The translations under genes and the position numbers were made by a program. From assembly GCF_038148855.1 (NCBI RefSeq), contig NZ_JBBVGR010000003.1, forward strand, positions 310,001 to 374,000: DNA of 64,000 nucleotides. The letters run 5' to 3'. The DNA comes from Phycobacter sedimenti. Lineage in GTDB: Bacteria > Pseudomonadota > Alphaproteobacteria > Rhodobacterales > Rhodobacteraceae. How positions within the stretch are numbered: the stretch's first letter is position 1; every line of letters starts with the position of its first letter. This document shows positions 36,425 through 45,015 of this stretch, piece after piece. The notes beneath the pieces were generated by a model. The model was not told the DNA's origin and ran no database searches. It saw only the letters and a program-made list of their open reading frames with translations.

Positions 36425-38719
36425 ATGAACCTTGCCGAAAAACTCGCTGAGGAACGCCGGGCGCGCCTGGCGGCAGAGCGGCTGCTTGAACTCAAGCAGG
36501 CCGAGCTGACCGCTGCGAACCGGAAACTCGGTCGGCATGCGCTCGCCCTCACCCGTCAGATCGGCGAAACCCAGGCCGAAGTGGCCAAGACCCGCGACGA
36601 GAATGCGAAGGTCAAATCAGACCTCAGCATGGCCAACGAGAAAATTGAACAGGCCGAACGCCGCCTGTGGCATTCGATCCAGGCCTTTCAGGACGGCTTT
36701 GCCTTCTTCGACAGCGACAGCCGGTTGATTGGCGCAAATACAGCCTACCTCAACATCTTTGATGGGCTGGAAGAGATCAGCCCCGGTGTTTCCTATGTTC
36801 GCATCCTGCAGATCCTGACCGATGAGGGGCTCGTCAACACCGGCGACATGCATCCTTCCGACTGGCGCGGGATGATGACCGACCGCTGGATGTCCCTGAA
36901 ACCCGAACCCATCGTGATCCAGATGTGGGACGACCGTTTCCTGCGGCTCATCGACCAGCGTGGTCAGGGCGGGGACGTCGTGAGCCTTGCGCTCGATATC
37001 ACCTCATCGGTCCGCTACGAAGAAGAGCTGCGCGCCGCCCGCGAGCGCGCCGAGAGCGCAAACCGCGCCAAATCGGCCTTCCTTGCCAACATGTCCCATG
37101 AGATCCGCACCCCCATGAACGGTGTGATCGGCATGGCAGAGCTGCTGAGCGACACCGAGCTGTCCGAAGAACAGCGCCTCTACGCCAATACGATCAAGAA
37201 CTCGGGCGAAGCGCTGCTCGTGATCATCAATGACGTGCTGGACTATTCCAAGATCGAAGCGGACAAGCTGGCGCTGCACCCCGAGCCCTTTGATCTGGAG
37301 CGCAGCATCCATGAGGTTGTGATGCTGCTCCAGCCCACGGCGCGGGACAAGGGGCTGGCCTTGCTGGTCGACTACGACATCTTCCTGCCGACACGCTTTG
37401 TGGCGGACCCCGGGCGCATCCGGCAGGTTCTGACAAACCTCGTCGGCAATGCGGTCAAATTCACCAAGGAAGGCCACGTTACGATCCGCATCACTGGCCT
37501 CGTGGAACCCGAAGGCAACCGTTGCTCGGTTCATGTGACCATCGAGGATACCGGGATCGGCATTCCAAAGGAAAAAATGGAACACATCTTCGGCGAGTTC
37601 AATCAGGTCGAAGACGAGCGCAATCGCAAATTTGAAGGCACCGGTCTTGGCTTGGCCATCTCCAAGCGCCTGATCGATTTGATGGGTGGTGAAATCTGGG
37701 TCGAAAGCGAAGAGGGCCAAGGATCCTGTTTCGGCTTTCGCCTTCCCATGCCGACGCCCCAGGGCGCCCTTTCCGACATCCCCGAGGTGCCCGCAAGTCT
37801 GAAAAAAGTGCTGCTGGTGGACGATATCCCGCTCAATTGCGAAATCATGCAGCGCCACCTGATGCTGCGCGGAATTGACGTCACATCTGCCCAGAGCATC
37901 GGCACGGCGATCGACGCCATGACACCGGATATCGATCTGGTCATCTGCGAGCACAACCTGCCCGGCGGCGGTGGGGTTAAACTGGCACGGACCCTCCATG
38001 AAGGAGAATGGCGGGACGTCCCCTTCCTTCTGCTCAGCTCGAACCCGCACACGGTTCAGGATGCAGATGTCGAAGAGTTGAGCTTCCACATCCTGCAAAA
38101 GCCAACCCCCAGAGATGAGCTCTTCGAGAAACTGGCCGAGATCGGAACACGTCCGGTTGCATCATCCGAACCGGCACCGGACGCGCATGTGCCTGAAGAG
38201 CCGGAGCCGCTGACGCTGGAAGAAGCCTATGCCGCCGACAATGCGAAAGAGGCTGCCCCCAATGCTGTGCTCACACCTGCCGCACCCGTTGAGACCGGAG
38301 CAAGCGCCCCCCGCCTGATGAGGGTCCTGGCGGCAGAAGACAACAAGACCAACCAGCTCGTATTCCGCAAGATGGTCAAGAACACCAACATTGACCTGCA
38401 ATTTGCCAACAACGGTGTCGAGGCGGTGGCCGCCTATCAAAGCTTCGAGCCCGATCTGATCTTCATGGATATTTCCATGCCGGTGATGGACGGCAAACAG
38501 GCCACCGCAGAAATCCGCCGGATCGAAGAGGGCACCGGGCGCCACGTGCCGATCGTGGCCCTGACCGCCCATGCCATGACAGGCGACTCCGAGGGGATCC
38601 TGGCGGCCGGCCTTGATCACTATCTGACCAAACCCCTTCGCAAGGCGCTCATCCTCGAAAGGATCGAGGAATATGTGCCCGATGATGCACAGTCGATCGA
38701 CATTTCCCCGGCCGCCTGA
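36425..38719 (+). CDS. hybrid sensor histidine kinase with two receiver domains
   Basis: A 764-aa cytoplasmic-looking hybrid kinase without membrane helices. Residues 1-75 are a charged coiled coil, about 80-195 a PAS-like sensor (DGFAFFDSDSRLIGAN), then HisKA with phospho-accepting His225 (NMSHEIRTPMNG) and HATPase (NLVGNAVKF, DTGIGIPKEKMEHIF, GTGLGLAISKRL). Receiver 1 (about 458-573) has Glu509 where the phospho-acceptor Asp should be (LVICEHNLPG), while receiver 2 (about 630-750) is canonical with Asp682 (IFMDISMPVMDG). No HPt domain is present. The ATG at 36425 has GGAG 9 nt upstream. It is divergent from the macroglobulin-pbpC operon, which may be a target; no output regulator is adjacent. 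Confidence 0.93.
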   Translation: MNLAEKLAEERRARLAAERLLELKQAELTAANRKLGRHALALTRQIGETQAEVAKTRDENAKVKSDLSMANEKIEQAERRLWHSIQAFQDGFAFFDSDSRLIGANTAYLNIFDGLEEISPGVSYVRILQILTDEGLVNTGDMHPSDWRGMMTDRWMSLKPEPIVIQMWDDRFLRLIDQRGQGGDVVSLALDITSSVRYEEELRAARERAESANRAKSAFLANMSHEIRTPMNGVIGMAELLSDTELSEEQRLYANTIKNSGEALLVIINDVLDYSKIEADKLALHPEPFDLERSIHEVVMLLQPTARDKGLALLVDYDIFLPTRFVADPGRIRQVLTNLVGNAVKFTKEGHVTIRITGLVEPEGNRCSVHVTIEDTGIGIPKEKMEHIFGEFNQVEDERNRKFEGTGLGLAISKRLIDLMGGEIWVESEEGQGSCFGFRLPMPTPQGALSDIPEVPASLKKVLLVDDIPLNCEIMQRHLMLRGIDVTSAQSIGTAIDAMTPDIDLVICEHNLPGGGGVKLARTLHEGEWRDVPFLLLSSNPHTVQDADVEELSFHILQKPTPRDELFEKLAEIGTRPVASSEPAPDAHVPEEPEPLTLEEAYAADNAKEAAPNAVLTPAAPVETGASAPRLMRVLAAEDNKTNQLVFRKMVKNTNIDLQFANNGVEAVAAYQSFEPDLIFMDISMPVMDGKQATAEIRRIEEGTGRHVPIVALTAHAMTGDSEGILAAGLDHYLTKPLRKALILERIEEYVPDDAQSIDISPAA

Positions 38720-38725
38720 ATTCGA

Positions 38726-39490
38726 TCAGGCGCCCCGCAAAAAGACCGGCTTGTCCGGTTCCGACAGCTCCGGCTGATGAACGTAGCCACCCGTATCGAA
38801 CTCTTTCAACGCCTCCGCGTCATTCAGCCGGTGCTGGATGATGTATCGCGCCATCGCACCGCGTGCGCGTTTGGCATAAAAACTGACAACCTTGGGCGTA
38901 CCATTTTTCATCTCCATGAACACCGGTGTGATCACTTTCGGCTTCAGCGCCTTCAGGTCCACGGCGCCAAAATACTCCTGGCTGGCGCAGTTCACCAGAA
39001 TGTCGCTGCCCGTCGCTTCGGCCTGGGCGTTCAGTGCCTCGGCGATCTGGCTGCCCCAGTACTCATAAAGGTTCTTGCCGCGTTCGTTCTTAAGGCGCGA
39101 GCCCATCTCCAGCCGGTAAGGCTGCATCCCGTCCAGCGGTCGCAGCACACCGTATAGCCCGGACAGGATGCGAAAATGATCCTGCGCCCAGGCCATTTCT
39201 TCAGCATCGAGCGACGCGGCCTCAAGCCCCTGGTAGGTATCCCCGGCAAAAGCCAGCGTCGCCGGGCGCAACGCCCCGGGCGCGGGGTTTTCCTCGAAGG
39301 TGCGGAACCGGTCATAGTTCAGCTTGGCCAGATCCTCGCTGATATGCATCAGCTTCATCAACTCGGCCACCGACAGCTCCCGCGCGGTGCTGTTCAGGCG
39401 CACCGCGTCCTCCTGGAACACGGGCGCCGTCATCTCCATGTCGCGCTCGGCCCAGTTCAGTTTCTTTGCAGGGGAAACCACTACCAGCAT
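38726..39490 (-). CDS. yaaA: peroxide stress protein YaaA
   Basis: A 254-aa member of the YaaA/DUF328 family, which in E. coli limits Fenton damage by lowering intracellular free iron during H2O2 stress. It begins MLVVVSPAKKLNWAE and holds the family blocks ALYGVLRP-like LSGLYGVLRPLDGMQPYRLEMG, NCASQEYF and FYAKRARGAMARY. Length is standard. It is convergent with the hybrid kinase (6 bp apart) and lies 30 bp downstream of recQ on the same strand. Confidence 0.95.
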   Translation of the reverse strand: MLVVVSPAKKLNWAERDMEMTAPVFQEDAVRLNSTARELSVAELMKLMHISEDLAKLNYDRFRTFEENPAPGALRPATLAFAGDTYQGLEAASLDAEEMAWAQDHFRILSGLYGVLRPLDGMQPYRLEMGSRLKNERGKNLYEYWGSQIAEALNAQAEATGSDILVNCASQEYFGAVDLKALKPKVITPVFMEMKNGTPKVVSFYAKRARGAMARYIIQHRLNDAEALKEFDTGGYVHQPELSEPDKPVFLRGA

Positions 39491-39520
39491 CTGTCATCCT
39501 CGCTCTGTTCTTGATGGGAC

Positions 39521-41581
39521 TTAGCCCGCGCCGCGCAGGACGTCCAGAAACGCCGCGGCAAAACGTTCCGCGCGGCGCTCCCCCAAGAGCCGTTCCAGCC
39601 CCGCCGCGTCTTCGGGACGCAGCTGCGCCACCTTCGCCAAGAGAGACGCCGAACAGCTGAGCGGTTTCAGCGTGCCACAGTCTCCGCGCGCAAGCTGGCC
39701 CTGTGCCTCCAACAAAGCATCATAGAGCGATCCCGCCCCGTCCCGCGCCGCCAGCTTCCTGCGCTGCGGGTGCAACTGCTCCACCGCGCCGGTGATCACG
39801 CTGAGGAACGCATCGCCATAGCGCTCCAGCTTCTTGGCGCCGACGCCGCTGATCCGCGCCAATTGATCCAGGCTCTCGGGGCGCTGCTCGGCCATCTCGA
39901 TCAGGGTCCGGTCGGGGAAGATCACATAGGCGGGCACCTTCTGCGCCTCGGCCAGGGCGCGGCGTTTCGCCTTCAAGGCCGACAGCAGTGGTGCATCCTC
40001 TTCCGAGACCAGCGCCTTGACCGCCGGGCGGCGATCAGCGGATTTGATCGTGTCCTTGCGAAGCTCGATCCCGGCCTCGCCGCGCAGCACCGGCAAGGCC
40101 GCCTCGGTCATGCGCAGGGCGCCGTGACGTTCGGGGTCCGGGCGCACCAGATCGTGCCCCATCATCTGCCGGAACACCGCCTGCCATTGGCCTTTGCCGT
40201 ATTCCTTACCGCAGCCAAAGACCGAAAGTTCATCATGACGCTTGGCCCGCACCCGGTCGGTTTCGGTGCCGCGCAGAATGTCGATCAGATGCCCAGATCC
40301 GTAGGTTTCATTGGTGCGCAGGATTGCAGACAGCGCCTTGCGCACCGCCGTGGTGCCGTCAAAGACCTCCACCGGGGTGTCACAGAGATCGCAATTGCCG
40401 CAAGGCGCAGCCTCTTCCCCAAAATAGGCAAGCAGAGTCTGACGGCGGCATTTCAGCGCCTCGGCCAGCCCCAGAAGGGCATTCAGGCGCGCGTGATCTG
40501 CGGCGCGGCGTTCCGGCGGCGCCATGCCCTCGTCGATCTGGCTGCGGCGCAGGCGGATATCCTCGGGGCCGAACAGGGTGAGCGTTTCCGCCGGTGCCCC
40601 ATCGCGGCCCGCGCGGCCAATCTCCTGATAGTAGGATTCGATGCTTTTGGGCAGATCCGCATGGGCGACCCAACGGATGTCAGGCTTGTCGATCCCCATG
40701 CCAAAGGCCACGGTCGCCACCACGATGAGCCCATCCTCGCGCGCGAACCGCGTCTCAACAATGCGCCGGTCCTCGGCCTCCATCCCGCCGTGATAGTGAC
40801 AGGCCACATGGCCCGCATCGCGCAGGGCGGCGGCAATCGCCTCGGTCTTGGCGCGGGTGCCGCAGTAGACAATGCCCGACTGCCCCTTTCGCGCAGCTGC
40901 AAACTCAAGGATCTGGCGGCGCGGCCCGTCCTTGGCGCCAAAAGCAAGATGGATGTTCGGCCGGTCAAAGCCGCGCAGGAAGGCGCGCGGCGCCTCGCCA
41001 TCGAACAGCTTTTGAACGATCTCTTCCTGGGTTTCCTGATCCGCCGTTGCGGTAAAAGCCGCCAGCGGCACGCCCAGCGCGCGGCGCAGCTCGCCGATGC
41101 GCAGGTAGTCGGGGCGGAAATCATGGCCCCACTGGCTGACGCAATGGGCTTCGTCCACGGCGATCAGCGACACACCGATGCGCCGCAGCATGCCCATGGC
41201 CGCCCCCGACGCCAGACGTTCCGGCGCCATGTAAAGCAGCTTGAGCCGCCCTGCCTCGATCGCCTGCCAAACGGCTTCGGTCTCTTCCTCGGTATTGCCC
41301 GAGGTGAGCGCACCGGCAACGACGCCCGCCTCCTGCAAAGCGCGCACCTGATCGCGCATCAGGGCAATCAGCGGCGAGATCACCACCGTGATGCCGTCGC
41401 GCAGCAGTGCAGGAAGCTGATAGCACAGGGATTTCCCGCCCCCGGTCGGCATGATCGCCAGAACGTTCTCGCCACCCGTGACCGCATCGACGATCTCTTC
41501 CTGGCCGGGGCGGAAGGCATCAAAGCCAAAGATGTCGCGCAGCAGCGGGGTCGCCGGGGACAGATCTGTCGTCTGCGTCAT
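39521..41581 (-). CDS. recQ: ATP-dependent DNA helicase RecQ
   Basis: A 686-aa 3'-5' helicase for recombination and fork repair. The core has motif I TGGGKSLCYQLPA, the DEAH-type box AVDEAHCVSQWGHDFRPDY and motif VI QEIGRAGRDG. A zinc-binding domain (C..CGNCDLC, about residues 375-400) precedes the RQC region, and one C-terminal HRDC domain starts near residue 520 (LIEMAEQRPESLDQLARISGVG). The ATG at 41581 (MTQTTDLSPATPLLRD) is preferred over an in-frame extension with no family similarity. The SD is weak. Confidence 0.96.
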   Translation of the reverse strand: MTQTTDLSPATPLLRDIFGFDAFRPGQEEIVDAVTGGENVLAIMPTGGGKSLCYQLPALLRDGITVVISPLIALMRDQVRALQEAGVVAGALTSGNTEEETEAVWQAIEAGRLKLLYMAPERLASGAAMGMLRRIGVSLIAVDEAHCVSQWGHDFRPDYLRIGELRRALGVPLAAFTATADQETQEEIVQKLFDGEAPRAFLRGFDRPNIHLAFGAKDGPRRQILEFAAARKGQSGIVYCGTRAKTEAIAAALRDAGHVACHYHGGMEAEDRRIVETRFAREDGLIVVATVAFGMGIDKPDIRWVAHADLPKSIESYYQEIGRAGRDGAPAETLTLFGPEDIRLRRSQIDEGMAPPERRAADHARLNALLGLAEALKCRRQTLLAYFGEEAAPCGNCDLCDTPVEVFDGTTAVRKALSAILRTNETYGSGHLIDILRGTETDRVRAKRHDELSVFGCGKEYGKGQWQAVFRQMMGHDLVRPDPERHGALRMTEAALPVLRGEAGIELRKDTIKSADRRPAVKALVSEEDAPLLSALKAKRRALAEAQKVPAYVIFPDRTLIEMAEQRPESLDQLARISGVGAKKLERYGDAFLSVITGAVEQLHPQRRKLAARDGAGSLYDALLEAQGQLARGDCGTLKPLSCSASLLAKVAQLRPEDAAGLERLLGERRAERFAAAFLDVLRGAG

Positions 41582-41721
41582 CAATGGGAGGGCCTTATCG
41601 GAGTGTCTGCTCGGGTTTGGGCACACAATCCCACAGGACGAATCGGGCGGCAAGAGGCGCTTTCGCTCGATTCTTGGCGCAGCCTTGCCCCCAAGGACAG
41701 GGCTCGTCCATGGGGGCGGAT

Positions 41722-41745
41722 GGGCGCTGCCCGACCTAACGGTCG
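41722..41745 (-). terminator. paired GC-rich hairpins immediately 3' of yggT
   Basis: Ten bases beyond the yggT stop on the minus strand are two adjoining hairpins, CGACC/GGTCG with a GTTA loop (41745-41732) and GGGC/GCCC with a 3-nt loop (41732-41722). No U-tract follows, so termination may be factor-dependent. The loop (TAAC on the plus strand) and flank resemble part of repeat copy A, but the full element order is missing. Confidence 0.35.
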
Positions 41746-41754
41746 AGCAAGGAT

Positions 41755-42042
41755 TTAGTGGAACAAATACTTGTTGTTTTCCAGAATGATCCGCAGGATC
41801 ATAATACCCAGCAAGACCGCCAGCGGCGTCAGGTCGATACCACCCAAATCTGGCAGAATTCGGCGGATCCGACCATATAGCGGCTCAAGAATACGATTGA
41901 GGCCATACCAGATCTGCGCCACAAACTGCTGCTGAAGATTGAGAACTTGAAAGTTGATCAGCCAGCTCATGATCACATGGGCGATAACGAAGAACCAGAC
42001 CACGTCCAAGAGTAGCTTCAAGATATCGTAAAGCGAGGTCAT
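41755..42042 (-). CDS. YggT family membrane protein
   Basis: A 95-aa protein with two YggT-type membrane segments (LLLDVVWFFVIAHVIMSWLINF and LTPLAVLLGIMILRIILE) and the conserved RILEPLYGRIRRILPDLGGIDL between them. The family is linked to osmotic tolerance and to membrane or cell-division factors. The ATG at 42042 has GGAAGAAGGA upstream. Divergent from the thioesterase gene. Confidence 0.93.
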   Translation of the reverse strand: MTSLYDILKLLLDVVWFFVIAHVIMSWLINFQVLNLQQQFVAQIWYGLNRILEPLYGRIRRILPDLGGIDLTPLAVLLGIMILRIILENNKYLFH

Positions 42043-42143
42043 TCGTTTTTCCTTCTTCCAACAGCCAACAGGTAAGCAGACATGGCCCGATGCGCAAGCC
42101 TTCCGCGAGGTTGCGGTTGACGGGCGGTAAATGGGTGGCATGA

Positions 42144-42169
42144 CGGGCACGCAACAGCCGGAGTGCCCG
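42144..42169 (+). promoter_or_regulatory. 5'-UTR hairpin at the thioesterase ribosome binding site
   Basis: CGGGCAC (42144-42150) pairs with GTGCCCG (42163-42169), enclosing a 12-nt loop. The likely SD GGAG (42160-42163) sits at the loop edge and stem base, 5 nt before the start codon at 42174. The hairpin could restrict translation initiation; this is a structural prediction only. Confidence 0.35.
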
Positions 42170-42173
42170 CCCC

Positions 42174-42731
42174 ATGTTCCCAATCGTGCGCCTTTTGAAG
42201 GATCTTTATGTCGCCAGCCGCATGGAGCCGCTGCCGCTGACGGCAGTACACCGCTCCAGCCATATCTGCTGGCCCTGGGATCTGGATATCTGGCTGGAGC
42301 TGAACAACGGCCGCGCCATGACCCTTTATGATCTGGGGCGCACCATGCTGGCGCAGCGCGTGGGGCTGATCGGCGCCCTGCGGGCGAACCGTTGGGGGAT
42401 GACGGTTGCGGGCACCTCGGTCCGGTTTCGCCGCCGCATCCGGGGCTTTGAACGTTTCGAGATGCGCAGCCGCGCGGTGGCCTGGGATGACAGGTTCATC
42501 TACCTGGAACAATCCATGTGGAAATCCAACGGTGACTGCGCCAGCCATGTGATGCTGCGCACCGCGGTGACGGATGCAAACGGAATTGTCCCTCCGGCGA
42601 AGGTCCTCGCAGCGATCGGCAAAGAGGATGCAGAAAGCCCCGCAATGCCCGATTGGATCAAGGCCTGGTGTCAGGCGGATGCCACACGGCCCTGGCCACC
42701 GATGGCTGACGCGCAGGAGGGGCTTGCCTAG
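42174..42731 (+). CDS. hotdog-fold acyl-CoA thioesterase family protein
   Basis: A 185-aa 4HBT_2/THEM6-like protein. The signature SSHICWPWDLDIWLELNNGRAMTLYDLGR carries the Asp and Asn-Gly-Arg typical of this thioesterase subfamily, followed by the hotdog strands (GASVRFRRR-type VAGTSVRFRRRIRGFERFEMRSRA and WDDRFIYLEQSMW). It probably hydrolyses an acyl-CoA in the cytoplasm; the substrate is unknown. It reads toward the UMF1 transporter 53 bp downstream. Confidence 0.88.
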   Translation: MFPIVRLLKDLYVASRMEPLPLTAVHRSSHICWPWDLDIWLELNNGRAMTLYDLGRTMLAQRVGLIGALRANRWGMTVAGTSVRFRRRIRGFERFEMRSRAVAWDDRFIYLEQSMWKSNGDCASHVMLRTAVTDANGIVPPAKVLAAIGKEDAESPAMPDWIKAWCQADATRPWPPMADAQEGLA

Positions 42732-42784
42732 CACCGTCCACGCCTGTCTTATCGGCAGCAACAAACGTCAGGGGGACGGGCAAG

Positions 42785-44149
42785 ATGGCCGAGATTTCAC
42801 AACGCAAGCGGATCTGGGGATGGTGGTTCTTTGACTGGGCCAGCCAGCCCTATCACACGCTGCTGGTCACCTTTGTTTTTGGTCCCTTCTTTGCCGCCGT
42901 CGCCGCCGATTACTTTCTGGGGCAAGGTCTGAGCGAGGCCGCCGCCGAAGCCGAGGCCCAGACGGTCTGGTCCATCGGCATGACCGTAACGGGGCTATTC
43001 ATCGGCTTTGGCGCGCCATTTCTGGGGGCACTGGCGGATATATCGGGGCGCAAGATGCCCTGGATCATGGTTTTCTCGATCATGTACCTGATTGGCGCCT
43101 GGGGGCTATGGTACATGGATCCCGCAGGCAGCAACCTGTGGTGGATGCTGATGAGTTTCGGGTTCGGCTTCATAGGCGCGGAATTCGCACTGATCTTTGT
43201 CAACGCCCAGCTGCCCTCGCTCGGCAGCAAGGAGGAGGTCGGCGCAATATCGGGATCCGGCTTTGCCTTTGGGTACCTGGGCGGGGTGATCGCGCTTTTC
43301 ATCATGCTCCTTTTGTTCGTGGAGCAGGGCAACGGCAAGACGCTGATCGGGCTGGATCCAGTCCTGGGCCTTGATGCGCAGGCACGGGAAGGCACCCGCG
43401 CCGTCGGTCCGATGACCGCCATCTGGTTTGCCGTGTTCATGGTGCCGTATTTCCTGTGGGTGCACGATGACCGTGCGACCGGCCAACGCGGCACGATGCG
43501 TCAGGCCGCAAGGATGGTCGTCGATCTCGTTTCAGGGCTACGCCACCGCGGCAGTCTGACCAGCTACCTGATCTCCTCCATGCTGTATCGGGATGCGCTG
43601 AACGGGCTCTACGCCTTTGGCGGTGTCTACGCGAGCCTAGTTCTGGACTGGTCGATCACCTCCATCGGCATCTTTGGAATTATCGCTGCGATCTCGGCCA
43701 CCCTGTTCAGCTGGCTGGGCGGCAAGGCAGACACACGCCATGGTCCCAAACCTGTGATCATCGTCGCCATTCTGGTACTCACTCTGGTCTGCGTCACCGT
43801 CGTCTCCATGTCGCGTGAACAGTTCTTTGGCATGCCTCTGCCTGACGGCTCCACCCTGCCGGATGCCGTTTTCTTTGGCTGCGGCGTGCTGATCGGCGGT
43901 TTCGGCGGAATCCTGCAGGCTGCCAGCCGCAGCCTGATGGTGCGCCATACGGACCTGGCCAAAGCCACGGAAAGCTTTGGTCTTTATGGGCTTTCCGGTC
44001 GCGCCACGGCCTTCCTTGCACCCGCCCTGATCGGCCTGGCCACCACAATCACCGGCAGCGCGCGCCTAGGCATCACTCCCGTTATCGGTCTCTTTGTATT
44101 AGGCTTGATTCTGCTGAAGTGGGTGAACGCTGAGGGAGACCAGAAATGA
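42785..44149 (+). CDS. MFS transporter of the UMF1 (Atg22-like) family
   Basis: A 454-aa integral membrane protein with about 12 helices. It begins RIWGWWFFDWASQPYHTLLVTFVFGPFFA, typical of UMF1 transporters related to the yeast vacuolar effluxer Atg22, with the MFS cytoplasmic loop GALADISGRKMPW. The physiological substrate in bacteria is not established; amino acid efflux is the eukaryotic precedent. GGGCAAG lies just before the ATG. It overlaps mepA by ATGA. Confidence 0.9.
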   Translation: MAEISQRKRIWGWWFFDWASQPYHTLLVTFVFGPFFAAVAADYFLGQGLSEAAAEAEAQTVWSIGMTVTGLFIGFGAPFLGALADISGRKMPWIMVFSIMYLIGAWGLWYMDPAGSNLWWMLMSFGFGFIGAEFALIFVNAQLPSLGSKEEVGAISGSGFAFGYLGGVIALFIMLLLFVEQGNGKTLIGLDPVLGLDAQAREGTRAVGPMTAIWFAVFMVPYFLWVHDDRATGQRGTMRQAARMVVDLVSGLRHRGSLTSYLISSMLYRDALNGLYAFGGVYASLVLDWSITSIGIFGIIAAISATLFSWLGGKADTRHGPKPVIIVAILVLTLVCVTVVSMSREQFFGMPLPDGSTLPDAVFFGCGVLIGGFGGILQAASRSLMVRHTDLAKATESFGLYGLSGRATAFLAPALIGLATTITGSARLGITPVIGLFVLGLILLKWVNAEGDQK

Positions 44150-45015
44150 GACTGCTGATTGCGACGCTTTTCGCTCTGTCGGGGCTTGTTGGCCCTGCAC
44201 TGGCCGAGACGCCCGCAAAACAGCTTTTCGGCGCAAAGGCAACCGGCTCACAGCAGCGCCCTGCCCCACTGGGATCCTATGCCAAAGGCTGCGTTGCGGG
44301 AGCCGTCGAGCTACCGGAAACCGGTCCCACCTGGCAGGCCATGCGTCTGTCGCGCAACCGTAACTGGGGGCACCCTGAAACCATCGACTACATCCGCGAT
44401 CTGAGCCGGTTTGCCGCCACGCTGCAGGGGTGGAAGGGACTTTACATCGGCGACATAAGCCAGCCCCGTGGCGGACCGATGCTGTCGGGGCATCGCAGCC
44501 ACCAGATCGGCCTTGATATCGATATCTGGATGCTGCCGCCCGATCGTCTGACCCTCAGCCGCGCCCAGCGCGAGGAAATCTCCTCGATATCCCTGCGCCG
44601 CGCCAAGGGTGCCTATGTGAACGGCAGCTGGAGCCGTCAACATCATGACCTGCTGAAAGCCGCCGCAAGCGATCCGCGCGTTGCTCGCATCTTTGTCTTT
44701 CCGGGGGCCAAGGTGCAGATGTGCAAAGACGCCAAGGGCGACCGGCGCTGGCTGCGCAAGATCCGCCCCTGGTGGGGGCATCACTATCATTTCCACGTCC
44801 GGCTGAACTGTCCGCGAGGCGCCCGTGGCTGCGTGGATCAGGATCCGCCGCCACGCGGGGACGGCTGCGCAGATGCCCAGAAATGGGTCAATGACATCCT
44901 GAACCCGCCCCCGCCCAAGCCGCGCGACCCCAATGCGCCCAAACCCAAGCCGCGCCGCGACTACACGCTCAAGGATCTTCCCCGGCAATGCGCCGCCGTA
45001 CTTCAATCCGACTGA
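44146..45015 (+). CDS. mepA: penicillin-insensitive murein endopeptidase MepA
   Basis: A 289-aa LAS-family zinc peptidase that cleaves the D-Ala-meso-DAP cross-link of peptidoglycan in the periplasm. A signal peptide (MRLLIATLFALSGLVGPALAE) leads into a catalytic domain with the zinc ligands in SGHRSHQIGLDIDIWM and WWGHHYHFHVRLNCP. Disulfide cysteines (CVAG, MCKD, CPRGARGC) are present. A Pro/Lys-rich C-terminal tail (PPPPKPRDPNAPKPKPRR) may bind the wall. The start overlaps the UMF1 stop, and the 3' end overlaps the next gene by 28 bp. Confidence 0.95.
   Translation: MRLLIATLFALSGLVGPALAETPAKQLFGAKATGSQQRPAPLGSYAKGCVAGAVELPETGPTWQAMRLSRNRNWGHPETIDYIRDLSRFAATLQGWKGLYIGDISQPRGGPMLSGHRSHQIGLDIDIWMLPPDRLTLSRAQREEISSISLRRAKGAYVNGSWSRQHHDLLKAAASDPRVARIFVFPGAKVQMCKDAKGDRRWLRKIRPWWGHHYHFHVRLNCPRGARGCVDQDPPPRGDGCADAQKWVNDILNPPPPKPRDPNAPKPKPRRDYTLKDLPRQCAAVLQSD

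Noticed and set aside
41722..41745. A further full copy of the two-hairpin element 3' of yggT
   Set aside because: The TAAC-loop hairpin resembles part of copy A, but GGGCGGGAG and the second hairpin are not in the required order, so I list it only as terminator-like hairpins.
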